Source: Methylophaga sulfidovorans
GTDB lineage: Bacteria; Pseudomonadota; Gammaproteobacteria; Nitrosococcales; Methylophagaceae
Assembly: GCF_900114205.1 (NCBI RefSeq)
Contig: NZ_FOSH01000006.1
Coordinates: forward strand, 124,001-188,000
Direction: 5' to 3'
Length of the DNA: 64,000 nucleotides
The translations under genes were made by a program, and so were the position numbers. Each line of letters starts with the position of its first letter. The stretch's first letter is position 1. Below the pieces are notes generated by a model, which was not told the origin of the DNA, did no database searches, and saw only the letters and a list, made by a program, of their open reading frames with translations. This document shows positions 1-9,996 of the stretch, one piece after another.

Positions 1-1065
1 GGTGAAGACACGCTTAAACATATCCATGCTCATTTGCATTAATAGATTATCTGCATGTCGTTGCCGTTGATATTTTTGTAATGTATGTAACTGACCAATG
101 TCCCGGCCTTGTTGTGCTGCATTAATAATGACTTCAGCCAGGACTGCCGCATCCAACAGACCAATATTAACACCTTGTCCGGCCAGAGGATGAATTGTAT
201 GAGCGGCGTCACCCACAAGGACTAAGCCGGGTTTGATATAGGTTTCAGCATGGCGTAGCTGTAAAGGAAAAGCATTACGATGACTGATTTTGATGACTTT
301 ACCAAGGCGCTCTTCAAAAGCTGTATTAAGCTCGTTGATAAATTCATCATCAGACAGTGCTAATAAACGATCAGCATTATCAGTACTTAATGTCCAGACG
401 ATAGAGCATTGGTGACTATCGGCAAGGGGTAGAAAAGCAAGAGGACCTTCCGGTAAAAAGCGTTGCCATGCCGTCTGCTGGTGTGGGGATGTTGTGGTGA
501 CATTACACACCAAGCCTTTTTGTTGGTATGACCAGCCTTTAGTTTCAATATTGGCAAACTCTTTTATGGCGGAATGTGCGCCGTCAGCAGCAATGATCAG
601 TTTTGTTTTTAGTGTGTGTTCATTGTCGAGATGCAGTTGCTGATTTTCAATAGCGACTGGTTTTGCTGGGGTAATCACATCAATATTGGGCTGCTGCTGA
701 CATAAAGAAAAACTGGTTTGTTGCAGTTGTCGGTTTTCGATAATGTGTCCGAGGTTAGCAGCCCCCATATCCGCACTATTAAAATGTAGTTCACTGTCGG
801 CATTTTCCCAGACCTTCATATCAGAAAATGCCGATAACCGCGACTGCGGTAGCATTGACCAGGCATTAAGCGCTTTTAAAATGTTCTCACTGCCCTTGGT
901 TAAGGCGCTCACCCGGATATCAAAAGGGGCCGCTTCAGCTAAAGGTTCAAATGTTTGTGCTTCAACCAGGGCAATATTAAAGGCACTGTGGCGTGATAAT
1001 GCTAAGGCCAGACATGAACCGACCATTCCGCCGCCCACAATCGCAATGTCATATTCTTGTTTCAT
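1..1065 (-). CDS. ubiI: UbiH/UbiI/VisC-family FAD-dependent ubiquinone hydroxylase, 3' end outside window
   Basis: Flavin monooxygenase predicted to hydroxylate the aromatic ring of a ubiquinone precursor. About 355 residues are visible. An N-terminal FAD-binding GGGMVGS motif lies near residue 11, an AADGAHS motif is in the middle, and the C-terminal FAD motif VGDAAHTIHPLAGQG is intact. The ATG at 1063-1065 overlaps the TGA of the upstream ubiH (ATGA overlap), so the two are translationally coupled. The order pepP-ubiH-this gene matches Escherichia coli pepP-ubiH-ubiI, which is the reason for the symbol. UbiH, UbiI and UbiF are hard to tell apart by eye, so the exact ring position is uncertain. 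The stop codon is outside the window. Confidence 0.85.
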   Translation of the reverse strand, partial: MKQEYDIAIVGGGMVGSCLALALSRHSAFNIALVEAQTFEPLAEAAPFDIRVSALTKGSENILKALNAWSMLPQSRLSAFSDMKVWENADSELHFNSADMGAANLGHIIENRQLQQTSFSLCQQQPNIDVITPAKPVAIENQQLHLDNEHTLKTKLIIAADGAHSAIKEFANIETKGWSYQQKGLVCNVTTTSPHQQTAWQRFLPEGPLAFLPLADSHQCSIVWTLSTDNADRLLALSDDEFINELNTAFEERLGKVIKISHRNAFPLQLRHAETYIKPGLVLVGDAAHTIHPLAGQGVNIGLLDAAVLAEVIINAAQQGRDIGQLHTLQKYQRQRHADNLLMQMSMDMFKRVFT

Positions 1066-2267
1066 GTTAATGGAACACCTCTGGCTAATTTTGGCTGTGC
1101 CTGTGCCAATCCCATACTTTTTGTGGCAAGCCAGTGTTTCATCACTGGCATAGCATCAACAAATGTCAGGCCAGCACCACGTATATGTCCTAAGACTGGG
1201 ATATCGTTACTGAATAATTTGACTAACTGATCGGTGGATTTGACCACTTGATCCTGATCTTGCTGGCGTTGGTCCTGATAATTTTTGAGAAGTTCAGCAT
1301 CACCACTGTCTTTACTGTTAAACAGATGTTCTGCTAACACGGCAACATCACGCAGTCCGAGGTTAAACCCCTGTCCGGCAATTGGATGCAGGCTGTGAGC
1401 GGCATTACCAATAAAAACAATCCGTGGTTGTACAGGCATATCTGCTTGCATCAGAATTAAGGGATGACTGTTTCGCTGACCAACACGAGTGAAGCGACCA
1501 GCGCGATAGCCAAACTCTCTCTGTAACTGTTTCAGAAATTCCTGCTCTGACATGGCCAGCAGCGCTTTGTGCTCACCGCCCTTAACAGTCCATACCAGAC
1601 TGCTTCGTTTGTCTGTCATTGGTAATAAGGCCATAGGACCAGAGGTCGTGAAACGTTCGTAAGCCCATCCTAGGTGAGGTTTATCGGTGGAGATATTGGC
1701 TGTGACCGCAACCTGATTGTAATCTTGTTCCCATGCACCTAGTTTTAAACAATGGCGGATGGTGGACTCCCGTCCATCAGCAGCAACAATCAGTTTTGCT
1801 GTGAGCGTGTCGTCATTATCTAAAGTTACCTGCACATGTTCGGTTTCTGCGACTACTGTGCTCACAGTTCTGGGACAAAATAATGTCAAATTATCAAGTT
1901 GTTGCAGTTGACGATTGAGAGCTTGACCTAAATATCTGGCCGTAATTACCTGTCCGAGAGCAGGTACGTTTTCCTGCTCAGCAGATAAGCGTGTTACGCC
2001 AAAGCGGCCGCGTTCAGAGACATGAATGTGCTGAATAGGACTGGCGTGCTGAGCAATCTGAGACCAGATACCCATGGTTTCAAATATGCGCTGTGAGCCA
2101 TAACTGAGGGCGATACCACGATCATCGTAACTGGGTTGTGAGTCCGTCTTTAATGATTTAGCTTCTATAAGTCCAATTTTTAACTGACTATTTTTTAACG
2201 CGATAGCAAGGCTGGCTCCTGCCATGCCACCACCCACAATGAGCACATCAAACACGCTGTGATTCAC
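1062..2267 (-). CDS. ubiH: 2-octaprenyl-6-methoxyphenol hydroxylase (UbiH-like)
   Basis: Second FAD-dependent monooxygenase of aerobic ubiquinone synthesis, 401 residues, the usual family length. Motifs seen are GGGMAGAS at residues 12-19, AADGREST in the middle and IGNAAHSLHPIAGQG towards the C-terminus. In the last motif the usual GDAAH reads GNAAH. It starts 4 bases after the pepP stop and overlaps the downstream ubiI by 4 bases, so the four minus-strand genes ygfB-pepP-ubiH-ubiI look like one operon. The symbol rests on gene order as well as family; swapping ubiH and ubiI is the main alternative. Confidence 0.85.
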   Translation of the reverse strand: MNHSVFDVLIVGGGMAGASLAIALKNSQLKIGLIEAKSLKTDSQPSYDDRGIALSYGSQRIFETMGIWSQIAQHASPIQHIHVSERGRFGVTRLSAEQENVPALGQVITARYLGQALNRQLQQLDNLTLFCPRTVSTVVAETEHVQVTLDNDDTLTAKLIVAADGRESTIRHCLKLGAWEQDYNQVAVTANISTDKPHLGWAYERFTTSGPMALLPMTDKRSSLVWTVKGGEHKALLAMSEQEFLKQLQREFGYRAGRFTRVGQRNSHPLILMQADMPVQPRIVFIGNAAHSLHPIAGQGFNLGLRDVAVLAEHLFNSKDSGDAELLKNYQDQRQQDQDQVVKSTDQLVKLFSNDIPVLGHIRGAGLTFVDAMPVMKHWLATKSMGLAQAQPKLARGVPLT

Positions 2268-2271
2268 GTTT

Positions 2272-3582
2272 CTATATTGCCTCTGCCATTAATGCTTCAA
2301 TTTCATCAATTTCTTTGGGTGCGGCTTCAGTTAATACTTCGCAGCCGTCTTTTGTCACCAACACATCATCTTCAATACGGATACCAATGAAGTGCCATTT
2401 TTTATCAACATGGGCTTGATCTCGAATGTACAGACCAGGTTCAACTGTCAGTACCATGCCCGGTTCAAGTAGTCGCCATTCGCCACCCACTTTATAATCA
2501 CCGACATCATGTACATCCATGCCTAACCAATGACCAGTGCGATGCATATAAAATTCTCGATAGGCACCATCTTCAATAAGTTGTGCGACATTACCTTTGA
2601 GGATACCGAGATCGACCAAGCCTTGTGTCAGCACTGCCACTGCCACTTCATGAGGCTGATTCCAGTGATTGCCAGGTTTAACAGCGGCAATGGCCGCTTT
2701 TTGTGCATCTAATACTACTTGGTAGATAGCTGCCTGAGCGGAACTAAATTTGCCATTGACAGGGAATGTGCGAGTAATGTCGCCTGCGTAACATTCAAAC
2801 TCAGCCCCTGCGTCTATTAACAGTAAGTCATTATTTTTCAGTTTGGCGTTATTTTCAATGTAGTGAAGAATACAACCATTTTCACCACCACCAACGATTG
2901 ATGGATAAGCAGGAGAGCGGCAGCCATTTTTCATAAACTCATGAATAATCTCGGCCTCGACTTCATATTCCCATTTGCCTGGTTTAGTAAATTGCATTGC
3001 ACGAATATGCGCCTGAACCGAGGCTTTTGCTGCCTGTTTCATGGCTTTGATTTCTTGTCGACTTTTGAACAGGCGCAGCTCATTGAGGCAATGCTCTAGT
3101 TCAATAATCTCTGTCGGCGAATGCTTACCTGAGCGTGAAGCCTGTCGCAGATGATTCAGCCATGACACCATATGTTGATCAAAGCTAGGTTGGTTACCCA
3201 TGGTGTAATAGACTTTTTCTTTGTCTTCTAACAAGCCCGGTAAAATATCATCGAGATCACTGATAGGGTAGGAGTCGTCTGCACCAAAGTTACTTATTGC
3301 GCCATCCTGACCAGCACGATAACCATCCCAGATTTCCTTATCCAGATCTCGTTCACGGCAAAACAAGATATATTCGCCATGCTCACGGCCAGGAATCAGT
3401 ACAAGCACCGATTCAGGTTCATCGAAGCCTGTAAGGTAATGAAAATTACTGTCACTGCGATAAGGATAGTCAACGTCACGATTACGGTTGGCGACAGGAG
3501 CATTAGGCAGCACAGCTACTGTGTCTGGCCCCATGATATCCATAAGGTATTGACGGCGTTTAGCGAATTCTTTCTTTTGCAT
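2272..3582 (-). CDS. pepP: Xaa-Pro aminopeptidase (aminopeptidase P)
   Basis: Metallopeptidase of family M24B that removes an N-terminal residue preceding proline. It has 436 residues, close to E. coli PepP. The N-terminal AMP_N domain spans roughly residues 1-130 and the pita-bread catalytic domain follows. The five dinuclear metal ligands are visible: two Asp in LLIDAGAEFECYAGDITR, His in HRTGHWLGMDVHD, Glu in VEPGLY and Glu in IRIEDDV. Its ATG shares one base with the TAA of the upstream UPF0149 gene. It forms the conserved ygfB-pepP-ubiH cluster. Confidence 0.95.
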   Translation of the reverse strand: MQKKEFAKRRQYLMDIMGPDTVAVLPNAPVANRNRDVDYPYRSDSNFHYLTGFDEPESVLVLIPGREHGEYILFCRERDLDKEIWDGYRAGQDGAISNFGADDSYPISDLDDILPGLLEDKEKVYYTMGNQPSFDQHMVSWLNHLRQASRSGKHSPTEIIELEHCLNELRLFKSRQEIKAMKQAAKASVQAHIRAMQFTKPGKWEYEVEAEIIHEFMKNGCRSPAYPSIVGGGENGCILHYIENNAKLKNNDLLLIDAGAEFECYAGDITRTFPVNGKFSSAQAAIYQVVLDAQKAAIAAVKPGNHWNQPHEVAVAVLTQGLVDLGILKGNVAQLIEDGAYREFYMHRTGHWLGMDVHDVGDYKVGGEWRLLEPGMVLTVEPGLYIRDQAHVDKKWHFIGIRIEDDVLVTKDGCEVLTEAAPKEIDEIEALMAEAI

Positions 3583-4130
3583 TAGTGTTCAATAGCTTCG
3601 TCTGTAGGATCGGCGGGTTGTAACTCGCCATATAATAAAAAGAGTCCCATGCGGATGTATTCAACTAACTCTTCAAAGTTAGCACGTTCTTCTTCCGTAT
3701 CTTCTACATTATCAAAATTGACCTGACTGATTTTGATGACATCGGTCACGTATTCCTGACAATCATCTGATAATTCTGTCTCATTGGTCATCCCTGATGT
3801 ACCCAGGCCATAGACCAGTCCCTGACACCAATCGGCCATCGCAGATAAGCGCGAGACGATCGGCGCATTATCATCTGGCAGTTCCATCTGAAAATCGAAG
3901 TCGAGACTATTTAAAGATTGAATCGTATCATCGAATAAATGCGTTAAATCTTGTTTTTCTTCTTCGGCCGGCGAAAAATCATCAAACAACTGTACATACC
4001 AGTTTTTTCGATCAGCTAAAGCATCCATACACAGCAAACCACACAATGCGCCCTGGAGTTCTGCCAGGCTTGCTGGGCCATCACCTGTCTGATTATCGGG
4101 AGATAAGGATGGAAAATAGAGTTGTGACAT
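3582..4130 (-). CDS. ygfB: UPF0149 (YgfB/YecA-type) family protein
   Basis: A 182-residue acidic soluble protein of the UPF0149 family. The C-terminal segment LVEYIRMGLFLLYGEL and the central WCQGLVYGLG are typical of YgfB. Its molecular role is not settled in most species, and nothing here refines it. It heads the minus-strand run into pepP and is divergent from the zapA operon, as in E. coli. The start ATG at 4128-4130 has no strong Shine-Dalgarno visible. No metal-binding SEC-C tail is present, which favours YgfB over YecA. Confidence 0.88.
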   Translation of the reverse strand: MSQLYFPSLSPDNQTGDGPASLAELQGALCGLLCMDALADRKNWYVQLFDDFSPAEEEKQDLTHLFDDTIQSLNSLDFDFQMELPDDNAPIVSRLSAMADWCQGLVYGLGTSGMTNETELSDDCQEYVTDVIKISQVNFDNVEDTEEERANFEELVEYIRMGLFLLYGELQPADPTDEAIEH

Positions 4131-4215
4131 AAAGTTAAAACCTGAATAATGACTAAAAAGATATCTTGTTCAATGTTATGCATTGGAACACAAATTGTTC
4201 CTATTATGACAGTTG

Positions 4216-4245
4216 TTGACCGAGTCGGCAGCGCACGTCTATAGT
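4216..4245 (+). promoter_or_regulatory. sigma70-type promoter for the zapA operon
   Basis: TTGACC at 4216-4221 and TATAGT at 4240-4245 are separated by 18 bases. They lie about 38 bases upstream of the ATG of the small coiled-coil gene at 4283. This is the best promoter-like match in the 152-base divergent interval with ygfB. Confidence 0.6.
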
Positions 4246-4282
4246 TAGGCTTTATTCTCGCACAGCGAAAGAACTCATATTA

Positions 4283-4492
4283 ATGGATAAAAACGCGATA
4301 CAACAATTGGAACAACAAGTGGATGAGCTACTTCGTACCAGTCGTCGATTGCGGGAAGAAAACATGTTGTTACGCTCGCAGCAAACGGCATGGCTTTCAG
4401 AACGTACGCAACTGATCGAAAAAACTGATGTTGCTCGAAGCCGAATTGAGAAAATGGTTAGTCGTTTGAGAGAATTGGATAGCGAATTATGA
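4283..4492 (+). CDS. TIGR02449-type small coiled-coil protein next to zapA
   Basis: A 69-residue, highly charged, almost wholly helical protein. Heptad-like Leu/Ile spacing from residue 5 to the end (QQLEQQVDELL, RLREENMLL) indicates a coiled coil. It resembles the TIGR02449 family found upstream of zapA in many gammaproteobacteria. Its stop overlaps the ATG of zapA by 4 bases (ATGA), so the pair are co-translated. By position and size it may be a ZapB-like partner of the division machinery, but that is inference from context. Confidence 0.8.
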   Translation: MDKNAIQQLEQQVDELLRTSRRLREENMLLRSQQTAWLSERTQLIEKTDVARSRIEKMVSRLRELDSEL

Positions 4493-4794
4493 GTTCACCG
4501 GTAACTGTCACCATTCTGGGTAAGGAATATCAAATTGCCTGTCCGGAAGACCAAAAAGAAGCGCTGATTGCTTCTGCAAAAATGGTTCATGACAATATGG
4601 AAAAAATCCGTCAGACCGGAAAAGTGGTAGGCGTTGATCGTATTGCTGTCATGGCAGCATTAAATTTAGCGCATGAGTTGCTTATTTTTAAACATGACGA
4701 AGGTCATGATATGGAAAAAGTTAATAACAAAATTCTGCAGTTGAAAGAGCGTGTTAGCGCTTTTCTGGAAGAAGATAGACAGCTCGAGCTCTGA
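4489..4794 (+). CDS. zapA: cell division protein ZapA
   Basis: FtsZ-associated protein that bundles protofilaments at the division ring. It has 101 residues, the normal ZapA length. The N-terminal beta-rich part VTILGKEYQIACPEDQKEAL is characteristic, followed by VDRIAVMAALNLAHELL and a C-terminal coiled coil. It overlaps the upstream coiled-coil gene by 4 bases and is followed by 6S RNA, the same zapA-ssrS order as in E. coli. Confidence 0.93.
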   Translation: MSSPVTVTILGKEYQIACPEDQKEALIASAKMVHDNMEKIRQTGKVVGVDRIAVMAALNLAHELLIFKHDEGHDMEKVNNKILQLKERVSAFLEEDRQLEL

Positions 4795-4837
4795 AAAAAC
4801 TTGAGCTAAGCCAACTGATTTTGCGTATCATAAGTTA

Positions 4838-5015
4838 TGTCCCTGCGGTGCTCGATAGCGACAAGTGTGTCTTGAGCCGATAAGCAAATGCTTAAGGAAA
4901 CTGAAAATTAGAAGTTGAAAAACAAGCCCGCTTGACGGGAAGTTTGCCATCTTCATGAAGTTTCCCTCTTGAATCTCATGGTTCAAGAACCCCCGTCGCA
5001 CCGACACTGTGGGGC
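4838..5015 (+). ncRNA. ssrS: 6S RNA (SsrS)
   Basis: 6S RNA binds the sigma70 RNA polymerase holoenzyme by mimicking an open promoter. The conserved TTGAGCCGATA lies at 4872-4882. The 3' half CTCTTGAATCTCATGGTTCA followed by AGAACCCCCGTCGCACCG matches the family pattern. Closing-stem strands CCCTGCGGTGC (4841-4851) and GCACCGACACTGTGGGG (around 4998-5014) pair through CGGTGC/GCACCG and CCC/GGG. The position right after zapA is conserved in gammaproteobacteria. The ends are estimates; TTGAGC (4801) and TATCAT (4826) may be its promoter, with a 19-base spacer. Confidence 0.9.
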
Positions 5016-5120
5016 TCAATTTCCCCTTCATCCTCACCTGATCCTAATCATAAAAAGAAGCCGATCTCATTGGTGGGGATGTTTTTAGTATCCGTTTGTA
5101 CGCCACGAACAATATTCACT

Positions 5121-5146
5121 AAGCCGCTTTTTTCGGCTTTTTTTTT
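5121..5146 (+). terminator. rho-independent terminator downstream of 6S RNA
   Basis: AAGCCG, a short T-rich loop, CGGCTT and then a run of T (5121-5146). It lies about 100 bases past the mature 6S 3' end, so it would fit a processed precursor transcript. Confidence 0.7.
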
Positions 5147-5171
5147 ATGGCAGTTCCGTCTTTACGAATAG

Positions 5172-5200
5172 TTGTGATATGTTGCTGGAAAACATAATAA
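5172..5200 (+). promoter_or_regulatory. sigma70-type promoter for the OFA transporter
   Basis: TTGTGA (5172-5177) and TAATAA (5195-5200) are separated by 17 bases. They lie 26 bases before the transporter ATG and just after the terminator at 5146. Confidence 0.45.
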
Positions 5201-5225
5201 CTATATCTAGAGAGGAATATTACTG

Positions 5226-6965
5226 ATGTCATTGTTCGATAACCTAGTCGCCCGGCTATCCAAGAAACATATCATCGCCAAACCTGGGTTTAATCGCTGG
5301 TTAATTGCGCCAGCTTCTGTTGCAATCCATTTGTGTATCGGTTCAGTTTATGCCTGGAGTATTTTTAATCCTGCGTTAACAAAACAGTTTGGTGTGGTAG
5401 CAAGTGCCGCTGAGGACTGGAGTTTTTCCTCCGTGGTATGGATCTTCTCAACGGCCATTGTTTTCTTGGGATTAGCTGCTGCCATTGGTGGTAAATGGTT
5501 GGAAGAAGTCGGCCCAAGAGCTACCGGATTTCTTGCTGCCTGCTTATGGGGTGGTGGTTTTCTTGTCGGTAGTATCGGTATTGCCACACACGAACTTTGG
5601 CTTATCTATTTAGGTTATGGTGCTATTGGTGGCTGCGGATTGGGGCTGGCTTATGTCACACCGGTGAGTACTTTGATTAGGTGGTTCCCTGACCGACGAG
5701 GTATGGCAACGGGGATTGCTATTATGGGATTCGGCGGGGGTGCGATGATAGGGGCGCCACTGATAACTTATCTTTTAAGCTTGTATTATCAAATGCCGGA
5801 GTATTTAGGCAAAGTCACCGACGTTAACCTGATAACTGAGGCAGGAAGACGGTATGCAGAAGTGGCTGGACAGCAAGTTGAAGTAGTTATTGCTTCTGCA
5901 GCAGATATGTTAAAAACCCCTGTTCCCGGACCTGAAGGGGTTTATGTTGTTGGTACTGGTGATACAGGCGCAACCAGCGTATTTATTACTCTGGGCATTG
6001 TTTACTTCATCGTGATGACAATCGCAGCATTCAGTTTCCGTGTACCAGCAAAAGACTGGAAACCTAGTAACTGGACACCTCCGACCAAGAATGAGTCTGC
6101 AAAGAATCGTCTTATTACCGATAATCATGTTCATATAGATCAAGCTTTAAAAACGCCTCAGTTTTATCAGCTATGGATCGTATTATGCTTTAACGTGACT
6201 GCGGGGATCGGCGTAATTGGTGTAGCAAAAACGATGATTACCGATATTTTTAGCCCAAGTTTACCCAGTATTGTAGATGCCAGTTTTGCTGCCACCTATG
6301 TCTTAATGATTAGTGTTTTTAATATGTCAGGACGTTTTTTGTGGTCAACAGCTTCTGACTATATTGGGCGTAAGAATACCTACCATTGCTTCTTTATTTT
6401 AGGCGCTATGCTATATCTATCCATTCCTTTTATCGCCACACAAGCAAGCGTAAGCCCGAGTGTGATGGCATTAGTGATGTTTTATGCCGTGACCATGATC
6501 ATATTCACAATGTATGGCGGTGGCTTTGCGACCATTCCTGCTTATCTGGCCGATATTTTTGGGACCATGCATGTCGGCGGTATCCATGGAAGACTATTAA
6601 CTGCTTGGAGTACTGCAGGTATTTTAGGGCCTTATGTCATCACGCATTTACGTGAACATTCACTAAATAAAGTTCTGCATGACTTAGCTGCCAAAGTTGA
6701 CCCAGCAGCTTTTCTACAAAAGTTTGGGGCGAGTATTGATCATCTGGATCAACTTATTGCTGCAAAAACGGTGTCGATTTCACAGTTAATGGAGATTGCG
6801 CCTGCTGGCACCTTGGATCCAACCCCTAGTTTATATAACTCAACCATGTTCGCTATGGCAGGATTATTGATTGTGGCATTTCTGGCGAATTTATCTATTC
6901 GTCCAGTGAAAGATAAACATCATGTTCACAATACGCATCCAGAATTAGCGCAAGAGCATAAATAG
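5226..6965 (+). CDS. OFA-family MFS transporter (oxalate/formate antiporter-like)
   Basis: Twelve-helix major facilitator of the OFA family, predicted to carry a small organic anion across the inner membrane. It has 579 residues, longer than the usual 400-450. The extra length comes from an insert around residues 185-245 between the two six-helix halves and a long C-terminal loop around 485-530. The N-terminal IHLCIGSVYAWSIFNPAL and the RWFPDRRGMATGIAIMGFGGG stretch are characteristic. A GAGAGGAA Shine-Dalgarno lies at 5209-5216. It appears monocistronic, ending at a terminator shared with the convergent aroE. The substrate cannot be read from sequence; a pyruvate, formate or oxalate carrier is plausible. 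Confidence 0.85.
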   Translation: MSLFDNLVARLSKKHIIAKPGFNRWLIAPASVAIHLCIGSVYAWSIFNPALTKQFGVVASAAEDWSFSSVVWIFSTAIVFLGLAAAIGGKWLEEVGPRATGFLAACLWGGGFLVGSIGIATHELWLIYLGYGAIGGCGLGLAYVTPVSTLIRWFPDRRGMATGIAIMGFGGGAMIGAPLITYLLSLYYQMPEYLGKVTDVNLITEAGRRYAEVAGQQVEVVIASAADMLKTPVPGPEGVYVVGTGDTGATSVFITLGIVYFIVMTIAAFSFRVPAKDWKPSNWTPPTKNESAKNRLITDNHVHIDQALKTPQFYQLWIVLCFNVTAGIGVIGVAKTMITDIFSPSLPSIVDASFAATYVLMISVFNMSGRFLWSTASDYIGRKNTYHCFFILGAMLYLSIPFIATQASVSPSVMALVMFYAVTMIIFTMYGGGFATIPAYLADIFGTMHVGGIHGRLLTAWSTAGILGPYVITHLREHSLNKVLHDLAAKVDPAAFLQKFGASIDHLDQLIAAKTVSISQLMEIAPAGTLDPTPSLYNSTMFAMAGLLIVAFLANLSIRPVKDKHHVHNTHPELAQEHK

Positions 6966-6986
6966 TGTTGAGTGATTTCAGAATAA

Positions 6987-7017
6987 CTAAAGCCTGCTTT
7001 TGCAGGCTTTAGTTTTT
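6987..7017. terminator. bidirectional intrinsic terminator
   Basis: An 11-base perfect stem, CTAAAGCCTGC (6987-6997) with GCAGGCTTTAG (7002-7012), a TTTT loop and a following T5 tract. On the reverse strand the hairpin is followed by a short T-rich stretch, so it can serve both the OFA gene and aroE. Confidence 0.9.
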
Positions 7018-7040
7018 AGAGTAGGGCATACTCAGTTTGA

Positions 7041-7859
7041 TTACATATTGTCCCGAAGCTTTTGCATGACTGAATGGGTATCAGGTCTGACTTTTCGCCA
7101 TAGATAAAAAGCTTCAGCTGCCTGTTCGACCAGCATGCCCAAGCCATCTACTGTTTTGCTGACATTCTGTTTTTTTGCCCATTCAATGAAAGCCGTGTCA
7201 GTATCGGCATACATCATGTCGTAACAACAGGATTGATTAGTAAAAATGCTGGTGGGTAAATCTGGGATTTCGCCATGTAAGCTTGCTGCTGTGGCATTAA
7301 TGATCACATCAAAATGGCCGTCTACATCTGTGAGCCCACCGCCTTGTACCTCACCTAAATCAGAAAATAGTTCAGCCAGATTATTAGCTTTGCTGGCCGT
7401 TCTGTTGGCAATAAAAAGCTCAGCGGGCTGATATGCCATTAACGGGGAAATGACCCCTCGAGCTGCACCACCCGCACCTATCAATAAAATCCGTTTATCT
7501 TTTAATACAATGTCATGATTTTCCAGGTCACGGCATAAGCCAATACCATCGGTATTGTCACCAGACATCGTACCGTCTTGTTCAAAAATTAAGGTATTAA
7601 TCGCACCGGCTCGACGAGCACGATCCGATAAGTTATCTGCCAGTTCCCATGCTTGTTCTTTAAAAGGAACGGTAATGTTAATGCCTTTTAACTTGAGGAC
7701 ATCTCGAAGCTGTTGAAGGCTCGAAGCCAAGGCATCAAGCGGCACTTCGATGGCGGTGTATTCAATATCCTGCTGACACTGCCTAGCAAATTCAGCATGA
7801 ATAAAGGGCGATTTACTATGTTTAATCGGGTGGCCAATAACGGCATATTTATCAGTCAT
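7041..7859 (-). CDS. aroE: shikimate dehydrogenase
   Basis: NADP-dependent reduction of 3-dehydroshikimate to shikimate in aromatic amino-acid synthesis. It has 272 residues, normal for AroE. The substrate-binding HPIKHSKSP lies near the N-terminus. The catalytic Lys is in NITVPFKEQ and the paired Asp in NTDGIGL. The NADP loop GAGGAARG is followed by NRTASKA, which favours NADP. It lies 26 bases downstream of hemB on the same strand and is probably cotranscribed with it. Confidence 0.95.
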   Translation of the reverse strand: MTDKYAVIGHPIKHSKSPFIHAEFARQCQQDIEYTAIEVPLDALASSLQQLRDVLKLKGINITVPFKEQAWELADNLSDRARRAGAINTLIFEQDGTMSGDNTDGIGLCRDLENHDIVLKDKRILLIGAGGAARGVISPLMAYQPAELFIANRTASKANNLAELFSDLGEVQGGGLTDVDGHFDVIINATAASLHGEIPDLPTSIFTNQSCCYDMMYADTDTAFIEWAKKQNVSKTVDGLGMLVEQAAEAFYLWRKVRPDTHSVMQKLRDNM

Positions 7860-7885
7860 AAAATACAGCTAAACGTTTCTTAAAT

Positions 7886-8914
<1,029 letters not shown>

Positions 8915-8988
8915 TTACACATTAAACAGTTCAATATACCCAAGCATCGCTAATGTCACCAGTGATTTTCTAATGTGTCTTGCATGAG

Positions 8989-9016
8989 TTTGTGTACAGC
9001 GTTTTTTTGTTATATT
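8989..9016 (+). promoter_or_regulatory. extended -10 promoter upstream of the nitrilase-family gene
   Basis: TATATT at 9011-9016 is preceded by TG plus one base (extended -10). A weak -35, TTTGTG, lies 16 bases upstream. It sits in the divergent interval between hemB and the amidase gene. Confidence 0.4.
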
Positions 9017-9058
9017 TTCGCTAGAAGTGATTAAGCACAAAAAAAGTAAGGTGATGTG

Positions 9059-9871
9059 ATGGTAATCGATGTTGGCATCGTACAGATGAATTCGTCTGAA
9101 AGTTACGAGGATAATTTGGCTTTTTCCGAGCAGATGGTTGCGGAAGCGGCTGAACGGAAGCTTAATCTTTTAGCCTTTCCTGAAACTTTTCTCTATGTTG
9201 GTAATGATCATTCAGCCAAGCATGGTGTTGCTGAGAAACTGGAAACGGATATCCTGCCTCGCTTTAGTCAGCTTGCCAAACAGAGCAATTGTGCCTTGTT
9301 ACTAGGCAGTGTCTATGAGACTACTGATGAAAATAGTGGGCGTTTATTCAATACATCTATCTTCATTGACCGTGATGGTAAAGAAAAAGCTCGCTATCGA
9401 AAAATTCATATGTGCGATGCTGTTCCACTTGGTTATCTGGAATCTGCCGGTATAAAGCCGGGTAGTGAAACCGTTGTATTAGATCATGAGCTGGGTCGAC
9501 TTGGTTTTAGTATTTGTTATGACTTACGTTTTCCGGATCTGTTCAGATCTCTCTCGGATAAAGGCGCTGAGATTATTTTTGTTCCAGCGGCATTTTTCCT
9601 CCATACCGGTAAACATCATTGGCTACCACTGTTGATTGCACGTGCTATTGAAAATCAGGTCTATATCGTTGCGCCAAATCAGTGGGGTAAACATTATGGA
9701 GATCGAATTTCATATGGCAGCAGTGTAATTATTGATCCTTGGGGAAGTATCCTCTGTTGCGCACCAGAAAGAGTCGGTTTAACTTTGAGCCGAATTGATA
9801 TTGATTATTTACGTCAGGTTCGGTCAAACATGCCGCTACACACTCATCGCAGACCCGAACTTTATGTATAA
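9059..9871 (+). CDS. carbon-nitrogen hydrolase of the nitrilase superfamily (Nit1-like)
   Basis: Amidase of the nitrilase superfamily, about 270 residues. The Glu-Lys-Cys triad is complete: Glu in AFPETF (near residue 43), Lys in RYRKIHM and Cys in SICYDLRFPDLFR. The match of spacing and of YDLRFP to Nit1-type proteins suggests a deaminated-glutathione amidase, a metabolite repair enzyme; this assignment is by family resemblance only. A GTG at 9056 is directly followed by the ATG at 9059. The ATG is preferred because TAAGG lies 7-8 bases upstream. The gene stands alone between hemB and carA. Confidence 0.85.
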   Translation: MVIDVGIVQMNSSESYEDNLAFSEQMVAEAAERKLNLLAFPETFLYVGNDHSAKHGVAEKLETDILPRFSQLAKQSNCALLLGSVYETTDENSGRLFNTSIFIDRDGKEKARYRKIHMCDAVPLGYLESAGIKPGSETVVLDHELGRLGFSICYDLRFPDLFRSLSDKGAEIIFVPAAFFLHTGKHHWLPLLIARAIENQVYIVAPNQWGKHYGDRISYGSSVIIDPWGSILCCAPERVGLTLSRIDIDYLRQVRSNMPLHTHRRPELYV

Positions 9872-9938
9872 ATGGTGCTGTTCTCTTCAACAAATTGAAA
9901 CAGTTACCACAAGCGCTACACCATAATCGTTTTTAGCG

Positions 9939-9968
9939 TGGACTCGACCGGCTGTTTTGCGATAAAAT
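9939..9968 (+). promoter_or_regulatory. candidate carAB promoter
   Basis: TGGACT (9939-9944) and TAAAAT (9963-9968) are separated by 18 bases. A transcript starting near 9975 would have a leader of about 60 bases before the carA start. No pyrimidine attenuator hairpin with a T tract is visible. Confidence 0.4.
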
Positions 9969-9996
9969 TGCAAAGATTTTGTCTGGGGAGAACGTC

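Noticed and set aside
743-1153. Forward ORF opposite the ubiquinone hydroxylases
   Set aside because: It lies wholly on the complement of two well-supported genes and has no domain or ribosome site.
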